From Actinomycetes bacterium (GTDB lineage Bacteria > Actinomycetota > Acidimicrobiia > Acidimicrobiales > Microtrichaceae): a stretch of DNA of 59,751 nucleotides. The stretch spans positions 1 to 59,751 of the forward strand of contig JAAEPF010000091.1 in assembly GCA_024222295.1 (NCBI GenBank), in the 5' to 3' direction. Positions 29,553 to 37,682 of this stretch are shown piece by piece. Made by a program: the position numbers and the translations under genes. Under the pieces are notes generated by a model that was not told the DNA's origin, did no database searches, and saw nothing but the letters and a program-made list of their open reading frames with translations. Positions within the stretch are counted from its first letter, which is position 1, and every line of letters begins with the position of its first letter.

Positions 29553-30962
29553 GTGCGCAACGCCCTCGTCTCCTCGGTCGCGCCCGGTTCTCCCGCCGCA
29601 GCCGCAGGCCTGGAGCCGGGCGACGAACTTCTGTCGGTCAGTGGCCGGCCCGTGCGCGACGTGATCGAGTACCGGTGGCTGACCGACGAGCCCGAAGTCG
29701 ACCTCGAGGTGCGACGCGGGGGCATCGAGCTCGACTTCGAGGTCCACAAGGAGCCGGGCACGCCGTTGGGTGTCGAGATCGACTCACCGGTGTTCGACGA
29801 GGTGCGCACGTGTGACAACCACTGCGAGTTCTGCTTCATCTACCAGCTGCCGCCCGACATGCGCCGCAGCCTGTACCTCAAGGACGACGACTACCGCCTT
29901 TCGTTCCTCTACGGGAACTTCACCACACTCACCCGCTTCACCGAGGCAGACCTTGAACGGGTCGTCACAGAGGGGCTGTCGCCGCTGTACGTATCGATCC
30001 ACAGCACGGACCCCGACCTGCGCTCGGAGATGCTGCGCAACCGCCGCGGTGCGATGAGCCTCCGGTGGCTGCGGGCACTGCTCGAAGCCGGTGTGGAGGT
30101 GCACGGCCAGGTGGTGGTTTGCCCCGGCCGCAACGACGGCGAGGCCCTGGACGCCACGTTCCTCGGCATCCTGGACGAGTACCCGGAGTTGGCCGACGTG
30201 GCGGTGGTGCCCCTCGGGGTGAGTCGGCACAGCACCGAGCCCGCGATGCGGGCCCACACCGAGGCCGAGGCGAAGGAGGTCGTGGCCCAGGTCGAGGCGG
30301 CTCGGGCGATGTTCCGCGAGGCGATCGGACGGCCGATGGTGCACGCAGCCGACGAGTACTACCTGCTGGCCGGCATGCCGTTCCCCGCTGCTGAGGAGTA
30401 CGGCGACTTCGGCATGCACGAGGACGGCATCGGCATGGCCCGTGCCTTCGAGCTGGAGTTCGCCGGCGCGGTCGACCGCGGCATCGGCACGCAGCCGGGA
30501 TTCTTCGATTGGGTGGATGGCGCACCTGCCGCCGGCTACCGCGCTCCACGCGCCGCTGAGGCGACCACCACCCCCGTGCAGATCGGCTCGCCACGGCGTG
30601 GTGCAACCGCAGTTCTCACCGGCACCTACGGTGCCGCGGTGCTGGAACCGCTGGTGGCCACCCTCGATCGTGACGACGTCCGGGTGGTTGCCGTGGGCAA
30701 CGACTACTTCGGCGGCAACATCGGAGTCACCGGCCTGATGGTCGGCGAGGACGTTGCACGGGTGTTGGCCGACCAGCCCGAGGGCGACCGCTACCTGTTG
30801 CCGGACGTGTGCCTGTCACGTGGCGTGTTCCTCGACGGCATGTCACCGGACGACCTGCCGCGGCCGGTGGAGGTGGTGGCGACCGATGGTGTCGCCCTTC
30901 GCGAGGCGCTGGGCGGCAGGCGGGAAGCCGGCGTGGCGGCCGAGGGGAGCGCAGGTGGCTGA
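29553..30962 (+). CDS. PDZ and radical-SAM-like protein, DUF512 family
   Basis: A 469-residue protein. An N-terminal PDZ-like domain (residues 1-70, GSPAAAAGLEPGDELLSVSG) precedes a radical SAM core with Cys87, Cys91 and Cys94 in TCDNHCEFCF (CX3CX2C), then the C-terminal DUF512 domain (GIGMARAFELEF, then VAVGNDYFGGNIGVTGLMVG). The family is described as a NifB/MoaA-related Fe-S oxidoreductase with an N-terminal PDZ domain; its reaction is not known to me. It often lies next to der, as here, with an 8-bp overlap, which hints at a role linked to ribosome assembly or translation. Confidence 0.88.
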   Translation: MRNALVSSVAPGSPAAAAGLEPGDELLSVSGRPVRDVIEYRWLTDEPEVDLEVRRGGIELDFEVHKEPGTPLGVEIDSPVFDEVRTCDNHCEFCFIYQLPPDMRRSLYLKDDDYRLSFLYGNFTTLTRFTEADLERVVTEGLSPLYVSIHSTDPDLRSEMLRNRRGAMSLRWLRALLEAGVEVHGQVVVCPGRNDGEALDATFLGILDEYPELADVAVVPLGVSRHSTEPAMRAHTEAEAKEVVAQVEAARAMFREAIGRPMVHAADEYYLLAGMPFPAAEEYGDFGMHEDGIGMARAFELEFAGAVDRGIGTQPGFFDWVDGAPAAGYRAPRAAEATTTPVQIGSPRRGATAVLTGTYGAAVLEPLVATLDRDDVRVVAVGNDYFGGNIGVTGLMVGEDVARVLADQPEGDRYLLPDVCLSRGVFLDGMSPDDLPRPVEVVATDGVALREALGGRREAGVAAEGSAGG

Positions 30963-32319
30963 CGACCGCCTCATCGACCCCTCCGTGCCCACCGTTGCGA
31001 TCGTGGGGCGCCCGAATGTGGGCAAGTCCACGCTGCTCAACCGCATAGTGGGGCGGCGCCTCGCGATCGTGGAGGAAAAGCCGGGGGTCACCCGCGACCG
31101 GCTCGCGGTCGCCGCCGACTGGCGCGGTCGCGAGTTCACCCTCGTCGACACCGGTGGCTGGCTCGCCGGCGGCAGCTCGCTCGACAAGAAGGTGTCGGCC
31201 CAGTCGGAGGCGGCCCTGGCCGATGCTGATGTGGTCGTGATGCTGGTCGACTCGACAGTCGGCGTGACCGACGAGGACGACCGGGTCGCCACGTTGCTGC
31301 GCGGCATGGGCAAACCAGTGCTGCTCGCAGCCAACAAGGTCGACGACGAGGTGCACGAAGCTGCGGTTTGGGACCTGCTGGCGCTTGGTCTCGGCGAACC
31401 GGTGGCGGTGTCCGCACTGCACGGCCGGGGCACGGGCGACCTGCTCGACCAGGTCGTCGATGTGCTCGACGGGCTCGAGCCCCCGGCCGACGAGGGCGGG
31501 CACGGCGACAACGACTCCGCGCTGAGCGGCGGATCGGAGGGAGTGCCCGAGCCGATCGTCTCGGTGTCGCTCGTGGGTAGGCCGAATGTGGGCAAGTCGA
31601 CCCTGTTCAATCGGCTCACCGGCGAGGACCGGGCCGTCGTGCACGACATGCCGGGAACGACCCGCGACTCGGTGGACACCGTGGTCGACACCGATGCCGG
31701 GCCGATCCGCTTCGTCGACACCGCCGGGATGCGCCGCAAGTCGCGCATCGATGAGGGCACCGAGTACTTCTCGATGGTGCGCGCGTTGCGTTCTGTCGAC
31801 ACCGCAGATGTGGCCATGCTCGTGATCGACGCCACCGAAGGGGTCACCCACCAGGACCAGCGGCTCGCCGAGCGGGTCGACGGGGCCGGCTGCCCCGTGC
31901 TGGTGGTGCTCAACAAGTGGGAGCTGCTCGACGCCGAGGCGCGCGCCGACGTGGACACCCAGGTCACCCGCAAGCTCCATTTCCTTGGAGAACCCTCAGT
32001 GCTCAAGATCTCGGCGCTGTCGGGCAAGGGGGTGCACCGACTGCTGCCGGCGCTGTCTGGCTCGATCGATGCCTACCGAACGCGGATCCCCACCCGGGAC
32101 GTGAACGATGCGCTTCGCCGCGCGCAGCAGGCCCAGCCTGCACCCCATGGAGGCAGGGTGCTGTATGCCACCCAGGGCGCCACCGATCCGCCAACGTTCA
32201 CACTGTTCACCAACAAGGAGCTGCCGGCCAGCTACCTGCGCTACCTGGAGCGGAGTCTCCGTGAGGCGTTCGACCTGGGCGGCACCCCGCTGAAGCTGCG
32301 CGTGAGGCGCCGCGGGTGA
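30955..32319 (+). CDS. der: Ribosome-assembly GTPase Der (EngA)
   Basis: A 454-residue GTPase with two tandem G domains, each with a GRPNVGKST P-loop (residues 18-26 and about 208-216), DTGGW and DTAGM G3 motifs, and NKVD/NKWE G4 motifs. A C-terminal KH-like domain ends in the LREAFDLGGTPLKLRVRRRG pattern. Der helps 50S subunit assembly. The GTG at 30955 has GGGGAG upstream; an ORF that starts earlier is out of frame with the DUF512 gene it overlaps and is rejected. Confidence 0.97.
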   Translation: MADDRLIDPSVPTVAIVGRPNVGKSTLLNRIVGRRLAIVEEKPGVTRDRLAVAADWRGREFTLVDTGGWLAGGSSLDKKVSAQSEAALADADVVVMLVDSTVGVTDEDDRVATLLRGMGKPVLLAANKVDDEVHEAAVWDLLALGLGEPVAVSALHGRGTGDLLDQVVDVLDGLEPPADEGGHGDNDSALSGGSEGVPEPIVSVSLVGRPNVGKSTLFNRLTGEDRAVVHDMPGTTRDSVDTVVDTDAGPIRFVDTAGMRRKSRIDEGTEYFSMVRALRSVDTADVAMLVIDATEGVTHQDQRLAERVDGAGCPVLVVLNKWELLDAEARADVDTQVTRKLHFLGEPSVLKISALSGKGVHRLLPALSGSIDAYRTRIPTRDVNDALRRAQQAQPAPHGGRVLYATQGATDPPTFTLFTNKELPASYLRYLERSLREAFDLGGTPLKLRVRRRG

Positions 32320-32390
32320 GCGCCCGCTGACGCCTTGCGGGTGCGGCGGCGTCAGCGACCTTCGGCCAGACTGTGCGGGTGACCAGGAAC

Positions 32391-33383
32391 ATGAAGTCAA
32401 CCATTCTCCGACTACTCGCCCTGCTGCTGGCAGCGGTGCTCGTTGCAGGCGCCTGCAGCAGTGACGAAGGCGGCAACTCCGATGACACGGAGCAGGCCGA
32501 CTCTGAAGGTGAGGCGAACGATGGCGGCGACGGTGAGTCGGCGGCCGGCGTGCCCGCAGAGTGCGAAGTGGATGAGGGCGAAGGCGACAGTGCTGCCGCC
32601 GAGGTCGAGGACCGCGGCGCGCCCGACCCGTCCGTGGCCGAAGAGGTCAGCGGCGACGATCCCGTCGACCTGATCGAGGGAGAGGGCGACGAGGTGAATC
32701 CCGGCGGCACCGCCGAGATCCACTACGTGATCATCAACCCCGCCGATGGTTCCGAGCTCGAGTCGAGCTGGGCCAGGGGCCAGACGGTCCCCGTGCCGGT
32801 AAACCAGACCTTCGAGCGGTTCGGCCAGGCGCTCGAGGGCATGAAGGTCGGTGGCCGTCGCGCCTTCACGGTCTCGGCGTCGGATGCAGCCGGTGGTGCT
32901 CCGCCGGAGGAGACCGGCATAGGCGCCGACGACGACCTGGTGTTCGTGGTCGACCTCGTGTCGGTGTCCGACGAGGTCGAGTCCAGTACCGCCGAGACCG
33001 ACCCGGACGCGCTTGCTGCTGCCGAGGAGCGCGGGGCCCCAGACGTTGCAGCTCCCGAGGGCACGGTCGAGACCGAGGAACTCGTCGTGATCGACGACGT
33101 CGTCGGAGACGGCCAGATCGTGTGCCCGGGCGACACCGTCGTGGCCCACTACACCGGGGTCACAGCGGTCGACTCGGAGCAGTTCGACTCATCGTGGGAC
33201 CGCGGAGCTCCCATCGACTTCAGCCTCGACGGCGTCATCCAGGGCTGGTCCGACGGCCTCGTGGGCATGAAGGTCGGCGGCCGCAGAACGCTCGTGATAC
33301 CAACCCAACAGGCCTACGACAACGAGCCTGGCCAGCCTGAGGGCGTGTTGGTCTTCACCGTCGACCTCGTCGGGGTCGGGTGA
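32391..33383 (+). CDS. Lipoprotein with two FKBP-type domains
   Basis: A 330-residue exported protein. The signal peptide ends at Cys22 (LVAGAC), followed by an acidic Ser/Glu/Asp/Gly-rich linker. The first FKBP-like domain (about 107-197) is degenerate: FDSS is LESS and the VIPGW motif is missing. The second (about 240-330) keeps VVAHYTG, FDSSWDRG, VIQGWSDGLVGMKVGGRR and LVIPTQQAY. It probably isomerises prolyl bonds in secreted proteins through the second domain only. It overlaps the carboxylase gene as GTGA. Confidence 0.88.
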   Translation: MKSTILRLLALLLAAVLVAGACSSDEGGNSDDTEQADSEGEANDGGDGESAAGVPAECEVDEGEGDSAAAEVEDRGAPDPSVAEEVSGDDPVDLIEGEGDEVNPGGTAEIHYVIINPADGSELESSWARGQTVPVPVNQTFERFGQALEGMKVGGRRAFTVSASDAAGGAPPEETGIGADDDLVFVVDLVSVSDEVESSTAETDPDALAAAEERGAPDVAAPEGTVETEELVVIDDVVGDGQIVCPGDTVVAHYTGVTAVDSEQFDSSWDRGAPIDFSLDGVIQGWSDGLVGMKVGGRRTLVIPTQQAYDNEPGQPEGVLVFTVDLVGVG

Positions 33384-34924
33384 GCACCCACGCTGACATG
33401 CTGCGGGCCGCCGTGGCCCGTGCGCGCGCAGGCAACCTGGAGCGGGGCGCCGAGAAGTTGGCTGCGCAGAACAAGCTGTGGGTCCGCGCCCGCATCGACC
33501 TGCTCTGTGATCCCGGCTCGTTCGTCGAGGACCAGCTGCTCGCCAACGCTCCCTACACCGAGAACCACGACCCCAACCTCCCGGCCGACGGTGTGATCAC
33601 AGGAGTCGGCGAGGTCGATGGCCGCCCGGTGTGTGTGATGGCCAACGACCCCACGGTGAAGGCCGGTTCGTGGGGTGCCCGCACGGTTGAGAAGATCGTG
33701 CGGCTCACCGAGACCGCGCTGCGCGACGAGCTGCCCGTGGTGTGGCTGGTCGACTCTGCCGGAGCCCGCATCACCGACCAGGTGGAGTTGTTCCCGGGTC
33801 GCCGTGGTGCCGGGCGCATCTTCGCCAACCAGATCCGCCTGTCGGGCATGGTGCCCCAGGTGTGCTGTCTGTTCGGTCCGTCAGCGGCCGGTGGCGCCTA
33901 CATCCCGAGCTTCTGCGACATCGTGATCATGGTCGAGGGCAACGCCTCGATGTACCTCGGTTCGCCCCGCATGGCCGAGATGGTGATCGGTGAGCAGGCC
34001 ACACTCGAGGAGACCGGCGGCGCCCGCATGCACGCCACCGTGTCCGGATGTGGTGACAACCTCGCGGTCGACGACGAGGATGCGATCGAGCAGGCGCGGG
34101 AGTACCTGTCGTACGTGCCCCAGCGCTGGACCGAGGACCTGCCGAGCTACGCACCGCACCCTCCGGGCCGTGATCTGGATGACTCGATCGTGCCGGAGGA
34201 GGAGACCGCCGGCTACGACATGCACGACGTGATCGACGGTCTGGTCGACGCGGATTCGTTCTTCGAGATCAAGCCGCAGTTCGCCCCCGAGTTGATCGTC
34301 GGCCTCGGCCTGCTCGAAGGCCGTCCCGTCGGCGTGCTCGCCAACAACCCGATGCACAAGGGCGGGGTCCTCTTCGTCGACTCCGCCGACAAGGCGGCAC
34401 GTTTCATCTGGCTGTGTGACGCCTTCGGGATCCCTCTCGTGTTCCTGGCCGATGTGCCCGGTTTCATGATCGGCACCCAGGTTGAGCGCCAGGGCATCAT
34501 CCGCCACGGCGCCAAGATGATCACCGCCGTGACCGAGGCAACCGTGCCGAAGGTGTCGGTGATCGTGCGCAAGGCCTACGGCGCCGGGCTCTACGCGATG
34601 TGTGGCCCGGCGTTCGACCCGGTCGCCACGATCGCCCTGCCGCCGGCGAAGATCGCCGTGATGGGCCCCGAGGCTGCGGTCAACGCCGTGTTCGCCAACA
34701 AGATCGCCGCGATCGAGGACGAGGCCGAGCGCGAAGCCTTCGTGGCAGAGCAGCGGCGCATCTACGAAGAAGACGTCGACCTGCTCCGCCTGGCCTCCGA
34801 GCTGGTGATCGACGGGCTCGTGGAGTGGGAGGACCTACGCGACGAGGTCAACCAGCGACTCACCCGTGCCTCGGGCAAGGACCGCACGTTCTCGCACCGA
34901 CGACACGGCGTGCCGCCCGTCTGA
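33380..34924 (+). CDS. Acyl-CoA carboxylase beta subunit (carboxyltransferase)
   Basis: A 514-residue carboxyltransferase of the propionyl-/methylcrotonyl-CoA carboxylase beta family, which moves CO2 from biotin to an acyl-CoA. Crotonase-like core motifs: LVDSAGARI, LFGPSAAGGAYIPSFCD, FLADVPGFMIGTQ, KAYGAGLYAMCGPAF. The substrate (acetyl, propionyl, methylcrotonyl or other) cannot be settled here, and no biotin-carboxylase alpha subunit lies nearby. GTG start overlaps the FKBP gene stop, an unexpected pairing. Confidence 0.93.
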   Translation: MSTHADMLRAAVARARAGNLERGAEKLAAQNKLWVRARIDLLCDPGSFVEDQLLANAPYTENHDPNLPADGVITGVGEVDGRPVCVMANDPTVKAGSWGARTVEKIVRLTETALRDELPVVWLVDSAGARITDQVELFPGRRGAGRIFANQIRLSGMVPQVCCLFGPSAAGGAYIPSFCDIVIMVEGNASMYLGSPRMAEMVIGEQATLEETGGARMHATVSGCGDNLAVDDEDAIEQAREYLSYVPQRWTEDLPSYAPHPPGRDLDDSIVPEEETAGYDMHDVIDGLVDADSFFEIKPQFAPELIVGLGLLEGRPVGVLANNPMHKGGVLFVDSADKAARFIWLCDAFGIPLVFLADVPGFMIGTQVERQGIIRHGAKMITAVTEATVPKVSVIVRKAYGAGLYAMCGPAFDPVATIALPPAKIAVMGPEAAVNAVFANKIAAIEDEAEREAFVAEQRRIYEEDVDLLRLASELVIDGLVEWEDLRDEVNQRLTRASGKDRTFSHRRHGVPPV

Positions 34925-34935
34925 GGATCGTCGCC

Positions 34936-35187
34936 ATGCCCTGGTGCGAGCAGTGCAACCGCTTCTACACGCCCTCCACGCTCACGACCGACGGTGATTG
35001 CCCGTCAGGTCACCACGTGGCCGAACCCGGTGATGCCCCTGCGATCGTGCAGTCGTCCGCGGCTGGCCGCGACGAGACCGGGCCCGACCAGCGGGTCAAG
35101 GCCCCGTGGCACTTCTGGGTGCTGGTTGCGGCGGTGGTCGCCTACCTGGGATGGCGGCTGATCCAGGGCATCGACTGGCTGATCTGA
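34936..35187 (+). CDS. Small zinc-ribbon plus membrane-anchor protein
   Basis: An 83-residue protein. An N-terminal CEQC-x15-CPSGHH motif could bind zinc; a C-terminal membrane segment FWVLVAAVVAYLGWRLIQGI anchors it. It lies 11 bp after the carboxylase gene. No function is recognised; anchoring or adaptor roles are possible. Confidence 0.6.
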   Translation: MPWCEQCNRFYTPSTLTTDGDCPSGHHVAEPGDAPAIVQSSAAGRDETGPDQRVKAPWHFWVLVAAVVAYLGWRLIQGIDWLI

Positions 35188-35223
35188 CAGCGGTGGGTCC
35201 GCCGGGCGGCGGGATGTGCCGGT

Positions 35224-36081
35224 TCAGGCGCGGGCGGACACGATCATCGTGTCGCCACGGCGGATCTTCGGCCCGGCCAGGGCCAGCGGAGCGAACACGG
35301 CGCTGTAGGCCAGCCGCTTCGGTTGGGAGAGAAGCTGCTGGCGCGACCCGAAGGTGTAGCCGAGCGGTATGCGTTCATGGGTCACGTCGACGCGTCCGAA
35401 GCCCGCGCGGCCGAGGGCCTGGCGCAGCGTGCGCTCGGAGAACTGGCACAGGTGGTAGGGCGGCTCGGGGTGGGGCCACTTGCCGACGCGCGGCGCCACC
35501 TTCAGTGCCGCGGTTGGGAAAAGGCCGTCCACGTTGGGGGTGGCGAGCCACAGCCGGCCGCCGGGTGCGAGCAGCCTGTGGGCGTCGCGAAGGAGGCTGA
35601 GAGGGTCGGGGACGTGTTCGATGACGTCCCACATGGTGATGGCGTCGAATGCGGCGCCGGCGTCGAGGCTGTCAAGCGTGCCTGTCGTGACGCTCAGGCC
35701 GCTGCCACGGGCGATCTCGGCCGTGTCGTCGTTGAGCTCCACGCCCTCGACCGTCCAGCCGCGCTTGCGGGCAACGTCGAGGAAGCGACCGGTCGCACAG
35801 CCCACGTCGAGCAGGCGTCCAGGGCTCTGGGTGGCCTCGATCACGTCGAGGTGGTGCCGGGCGTTGGCGTCGGTGGCCGAGCTGGCGCTGTCGGAGTCGT
35901 CGGCCAACTGGGTGTGGAATCCGCCGTCGAAGGAGTAGAGCTGGGCGATCTCGGCCTCATCGGGTGGGTTGCCCACGTAGACGAGGTCACAGGTGCCACA
36001 GCGAACCAGGTCATAGCCGTCCTCATGCCACACCGTCTCGGCGCCGCTCGCACCGCACAGCGGGCAGTCGATGGGTTCCAC
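35224..36081 (-). CDS. SAM-dependent methyltransferase with N-terminal zinc ribbon
   Basis: A 285-residue class I methyltransferase. An N-terminal zinc-finger segment CPLCG ... CGTC (residues 5-32) precedes the SAM domain with LLDVGCATGRFLDVA near 95, a post-motif acidic segment and TMWDVIEHVPDPLSLL. Proteins of this build often act on tRNA or on sugars in O-antigen-type clusters. GTG at 36081 is chosen from the first conserved Cys and a TACCCT box upstream. The reading frame extends further upstream without similarity. Confidence 0.85.
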   Translation of the reverse strand: MEPIDCPLCGASGAETVWHEDGYDLVRCGTCDLVYVGNPPDEAEIAQLYSFDGGFHTQLADDSDSASSATDANARHHLDVIEATQSPGRLLDVGCATGRFLDVARKRGWTVEGVELNDDTAEIARGSGLSVTTGTLDSLDAGAAFDAITMWDVIEHVPDPLSLLRDAHRLLAPGGRLWLATPNVDGLFPTAALKVAPRVGKWPHPEPPYHLCQFSERTLRQALGRAGFGRVDVTHERIPLGYTFGSRQQLLSQPKRLAYSAVFAPLALAGPKIRRGDTMIVSARA

Positions 36082-36088
36082 GCATCGC

Positions 36089-36094
36089 AGGGTA
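36089..36094 (-). promoter_or_regulatory. Likely -10 box of the methyltransferase gene
   Basis: On the reverse strand TACCCT is followed by 7 nt and the GTG at 36081, suggesting a leaderless transcript. Confidence 0.4.
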
Positions 36095-36158
36095 ACAGCG
36101 GGGCCTCGCGTGCCAGAAGCCGCGGATCGCGGGTTCAGTGGGGCCGTGCGCGTCGGGC

Positions 36159-36164
36159 TACGAT
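36159..36164 (+). promoter_or_regulatory. -10 box of tRNA-Pro
   Basis: TACGAT lies 10 nt upstream of the mature tRNA 5' end. A TTCAGT sequence at 36134-36139 could be a -35 element at 19 bp, longer than ideal. Confidence 0.45.
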
Positions 36165-36174
36165 GGCTGCTCCC

Positions 36175-36249
36175 CGGGCTGTGGCGCAGCTTGGTTAGCG
36201 CGCTTGACTGGGGGTCAAGAGGTCGGGAGTTCGAATCTCCCCAGCCCGA
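36175..36249 (+). tRNA. tRNA-Pro (GGG)
   Basis: Cloverleaf with acceptor CGGGCTG/CAGCCCG (36175-36181 and 36242-36248), anticodon stem CTTGA/TCAAG and 7-base loop CTGGGGG giving anticodon GGG, and T-loop TTCGAAT. The CCA end is not encoded. Confidence 0.95.
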
Positions 36250-36256
36250 CGGAACG

Positions 36257-36281
36257 AAACCCGCTCTTCGGAGCGGGTTTC
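36257..36281 (+). terminator. tRNA-Pro terminator
   Basis: A 10-bp stem AAACCCGCTC/GAGCGGGTTT with a UUCG tetraloop (36267-36270) begins 7 nt after the tRNA. T-rich sequence follows only weakly, but the stem is strong. Confidence 0.75.
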
Positions 36282-36300
36282 GCCGCGTCTTCCGGTCGCT

Positions 36301-36347
36301 TTGTTGGTGCTGAATCACCGCTAGCGTGATTCAGCACCAACGAAACG
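36301..36347. repeat. Dispersed palindromic element, copy 2
   Basis: A perfect 16-bp stem, GTTGGTGCTGAATCAC (36303-36318) and its complement (36326-36341), surrounds a CGCTAGC loop; TTGTTGG precedes and CCAACGAAACG follows. It matches copy 1 at 2070-2130 in arms, core and trailing sequence, with compensating changes in the stem. Confidence 0.6.
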
Positions 36348-36404
36348 GGTCGGTCCGGTCGGTCCGGCCCCGGTTGGCCAGGAGCGGTCAGCGGAGGGTC
36401 GAAG

Positions 36405-37397
36405 ATGGGAGCCACGAGGTGGAGACTCGCAGTTGCGTTGCTGGCGGCGCCCGGGTTGATCGCGAGCGCATGTGCGGACCCCGAGGAGCCGGGCGACACG
36501 TCCAGCCCCGCTCCGGAAGCCGAGGTGGATTCCTCGGACGGCTTGCCCTACCCCGACGAAGGTGGGGGAGAGCCCGAGGATGAGCCCGGGTCGCTCACCG
36601 GGGGAGGTGTCGACCCCACACTCACCCGCGACGACGTGGACTGCAGCGTCGAGGGACTCGATGACACAGGCGAGTTCCAGTTCGTTGCCGCCCACTATGT
36701 GGTGGACGGCAACCTCGGCGCCACCTGCTTCGGTGGCGACGATCCGACACTGACCCAGGCGTGGGAGATCCTTAGCGCGATCGTGCCCGGCGGCCAGCTT
36801 CGCGACCTCGCCCTGTTCGGCGGGTTCGCCGGGACCGATGAGGGCGACGAGGTCACCCTGGCCTTCGTCAACGGGCGTGAGGACGTCGACGAGTTCCAGA
36901 TGTCGGTGAACCTCGACGAGGCCGAAGCGCTGCCCGACGAGTTCACCCTCACGATGGTGCACGAGTTCGCCCACGTGTTCACCGCGTTGCCCACCCAGAT
37001 CGACCGAACGATGATGCCGGAGGACTGCTTCACCTATGACAACGGTGAGGGCTGCTACCTGCCCGACTCGGTGATGAATGCCTGGGCCCAGCAGTTCTGG
37101 GGTGACGAACTGGGCGAGTTCGACCCGACCGCCGAGGCAACGGCTGCGGCCGGCCAGGAGCGCTGTGACGGTGACGCCGGCTTCTTCGGCGCCTATGCGG
37201 CGAGCAATCCCGAGGAGGACTTCGCGGAGTCCTTCTCGGCCTGGGTGCTGCGGGTGCCGGCCACAACTGCGGGTCAACAGGAGCGATACTCCTTCATGGA
37301 ACAGCGGCCGGGCCTGGTCGAGTTCCGCCAGAGGGCGGAGGCGGCCGGGTACGGTCCCCAGCCCAACAACTTCGATGGGTGCGGCCTGGGCGCCTGA
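36405..37397 (+). CDS. Secreted lipoprotein with HExxH metallopeptidase motif
   Basis: A 330-residue exported protein, lipidated at Cys23 (LIASAC). An acidic Pro/Glu-rich linker (24-68) precedes a domain with six cysteines (80, 108, 208, 217, 254, 326), which fits an extracellular disulfide-bonded fold. HEFAH at 186-190 is a zinc-site HExxH motif, and EDFAESF (Glu275) is a good third ligand, as in gluzincin-type peptidases. No known family was recognised. It might cleave an envelope protein or peptide. ATG at 36405 has GGAGGG upstream. Confidence 0.7.
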   Translation: MGATRWRLAVALLAAPGLIASACADPEEPGDTSSPAPEAEVDSSDGLPYPDEGGGEPEDEPGSLTGGGVDPTLTRDDVDCSVEGLDDTGEFQFVAAHYVVDGNLGATCFGGDDPTLTQAWEILSAIVPGGQLRDLALFGGFAGTDEGDEVTLAFVNGREDVDEFQMSVNLDEAEALPDEFTLTMVHEFAHVFTALPTQIDRTMMPEDCFTYDNGEGCYLPDSVMNAWAQQFWGDELGEFDPTAEATAAAGQERCDGDAGFFGAYAASNPEEDFAESFSAWVLRVPATTAGQQERYSFMEQRPGLVEFRQRAEAAGYGPQPNNFDGCGLGA

Positions 37398-37416
37398 GCC
37401 CCGGCACGGCACCGCA

Positions 37417-37442
37417 ACCGAGTCACAGTACCGAGTCATAGT
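37417..37442. repeat. 13-bp tandem repeat upstream of a small gene
   Basis: ACCGAGTCACAGT is followed at once by ACCGAGTCATAGT (12 of 13 bases match). The second copy ends just before the GAGGAA ribosome-binding site of the gene at 37452. It could be an operator or a local duplication. Confidence 0.5.
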
Positions 37443-37451
37443 GAGGAAACG

Positions 37452-37682
37452 ATGAGTGACACCTTCGACCCCCAGGAGATGGTGCAGCGCTTCGCCGAGC
37501 GTGCGGAGGCCGTGCGCCGCAGGCAGCTTCCGCCGGTGGAGGGCGAGGCCCGCAAGGACTTCATCCGCCAGGCGAAGCTCGACCACCAGGACTTCGCCAT
37601 CATCGGCGATGCCGAAGCCAGCCTCGAGGACGGCGTGCTCACCCTGCGGATCGACCTGCGCCCCGACCCCGGCGATGGCTGA
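37452..37682 (+). CDS. Conserved-looking small protein of unknown function
   Basis: A 76-residue acidic protein with GAGGAA 5 nt before its ATG. Helical N-terminus (ERAEAVRRRQLPP), then DFAIIGDAEASLEDGVLTLRID, which suggests a small beta structure. It is not recognised. The end overlaps the DUF4202 gene start by 8 bp, so the two are probably co-translated and may work together. Confidence 0.65.
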   Translation: MSDTFDPQEMVQRFAERAEAVRRRQLPPVEGEARKDFIRQAKLDHQDFAIIGDAEASLEDGVLTLRIDLRPDPGDG

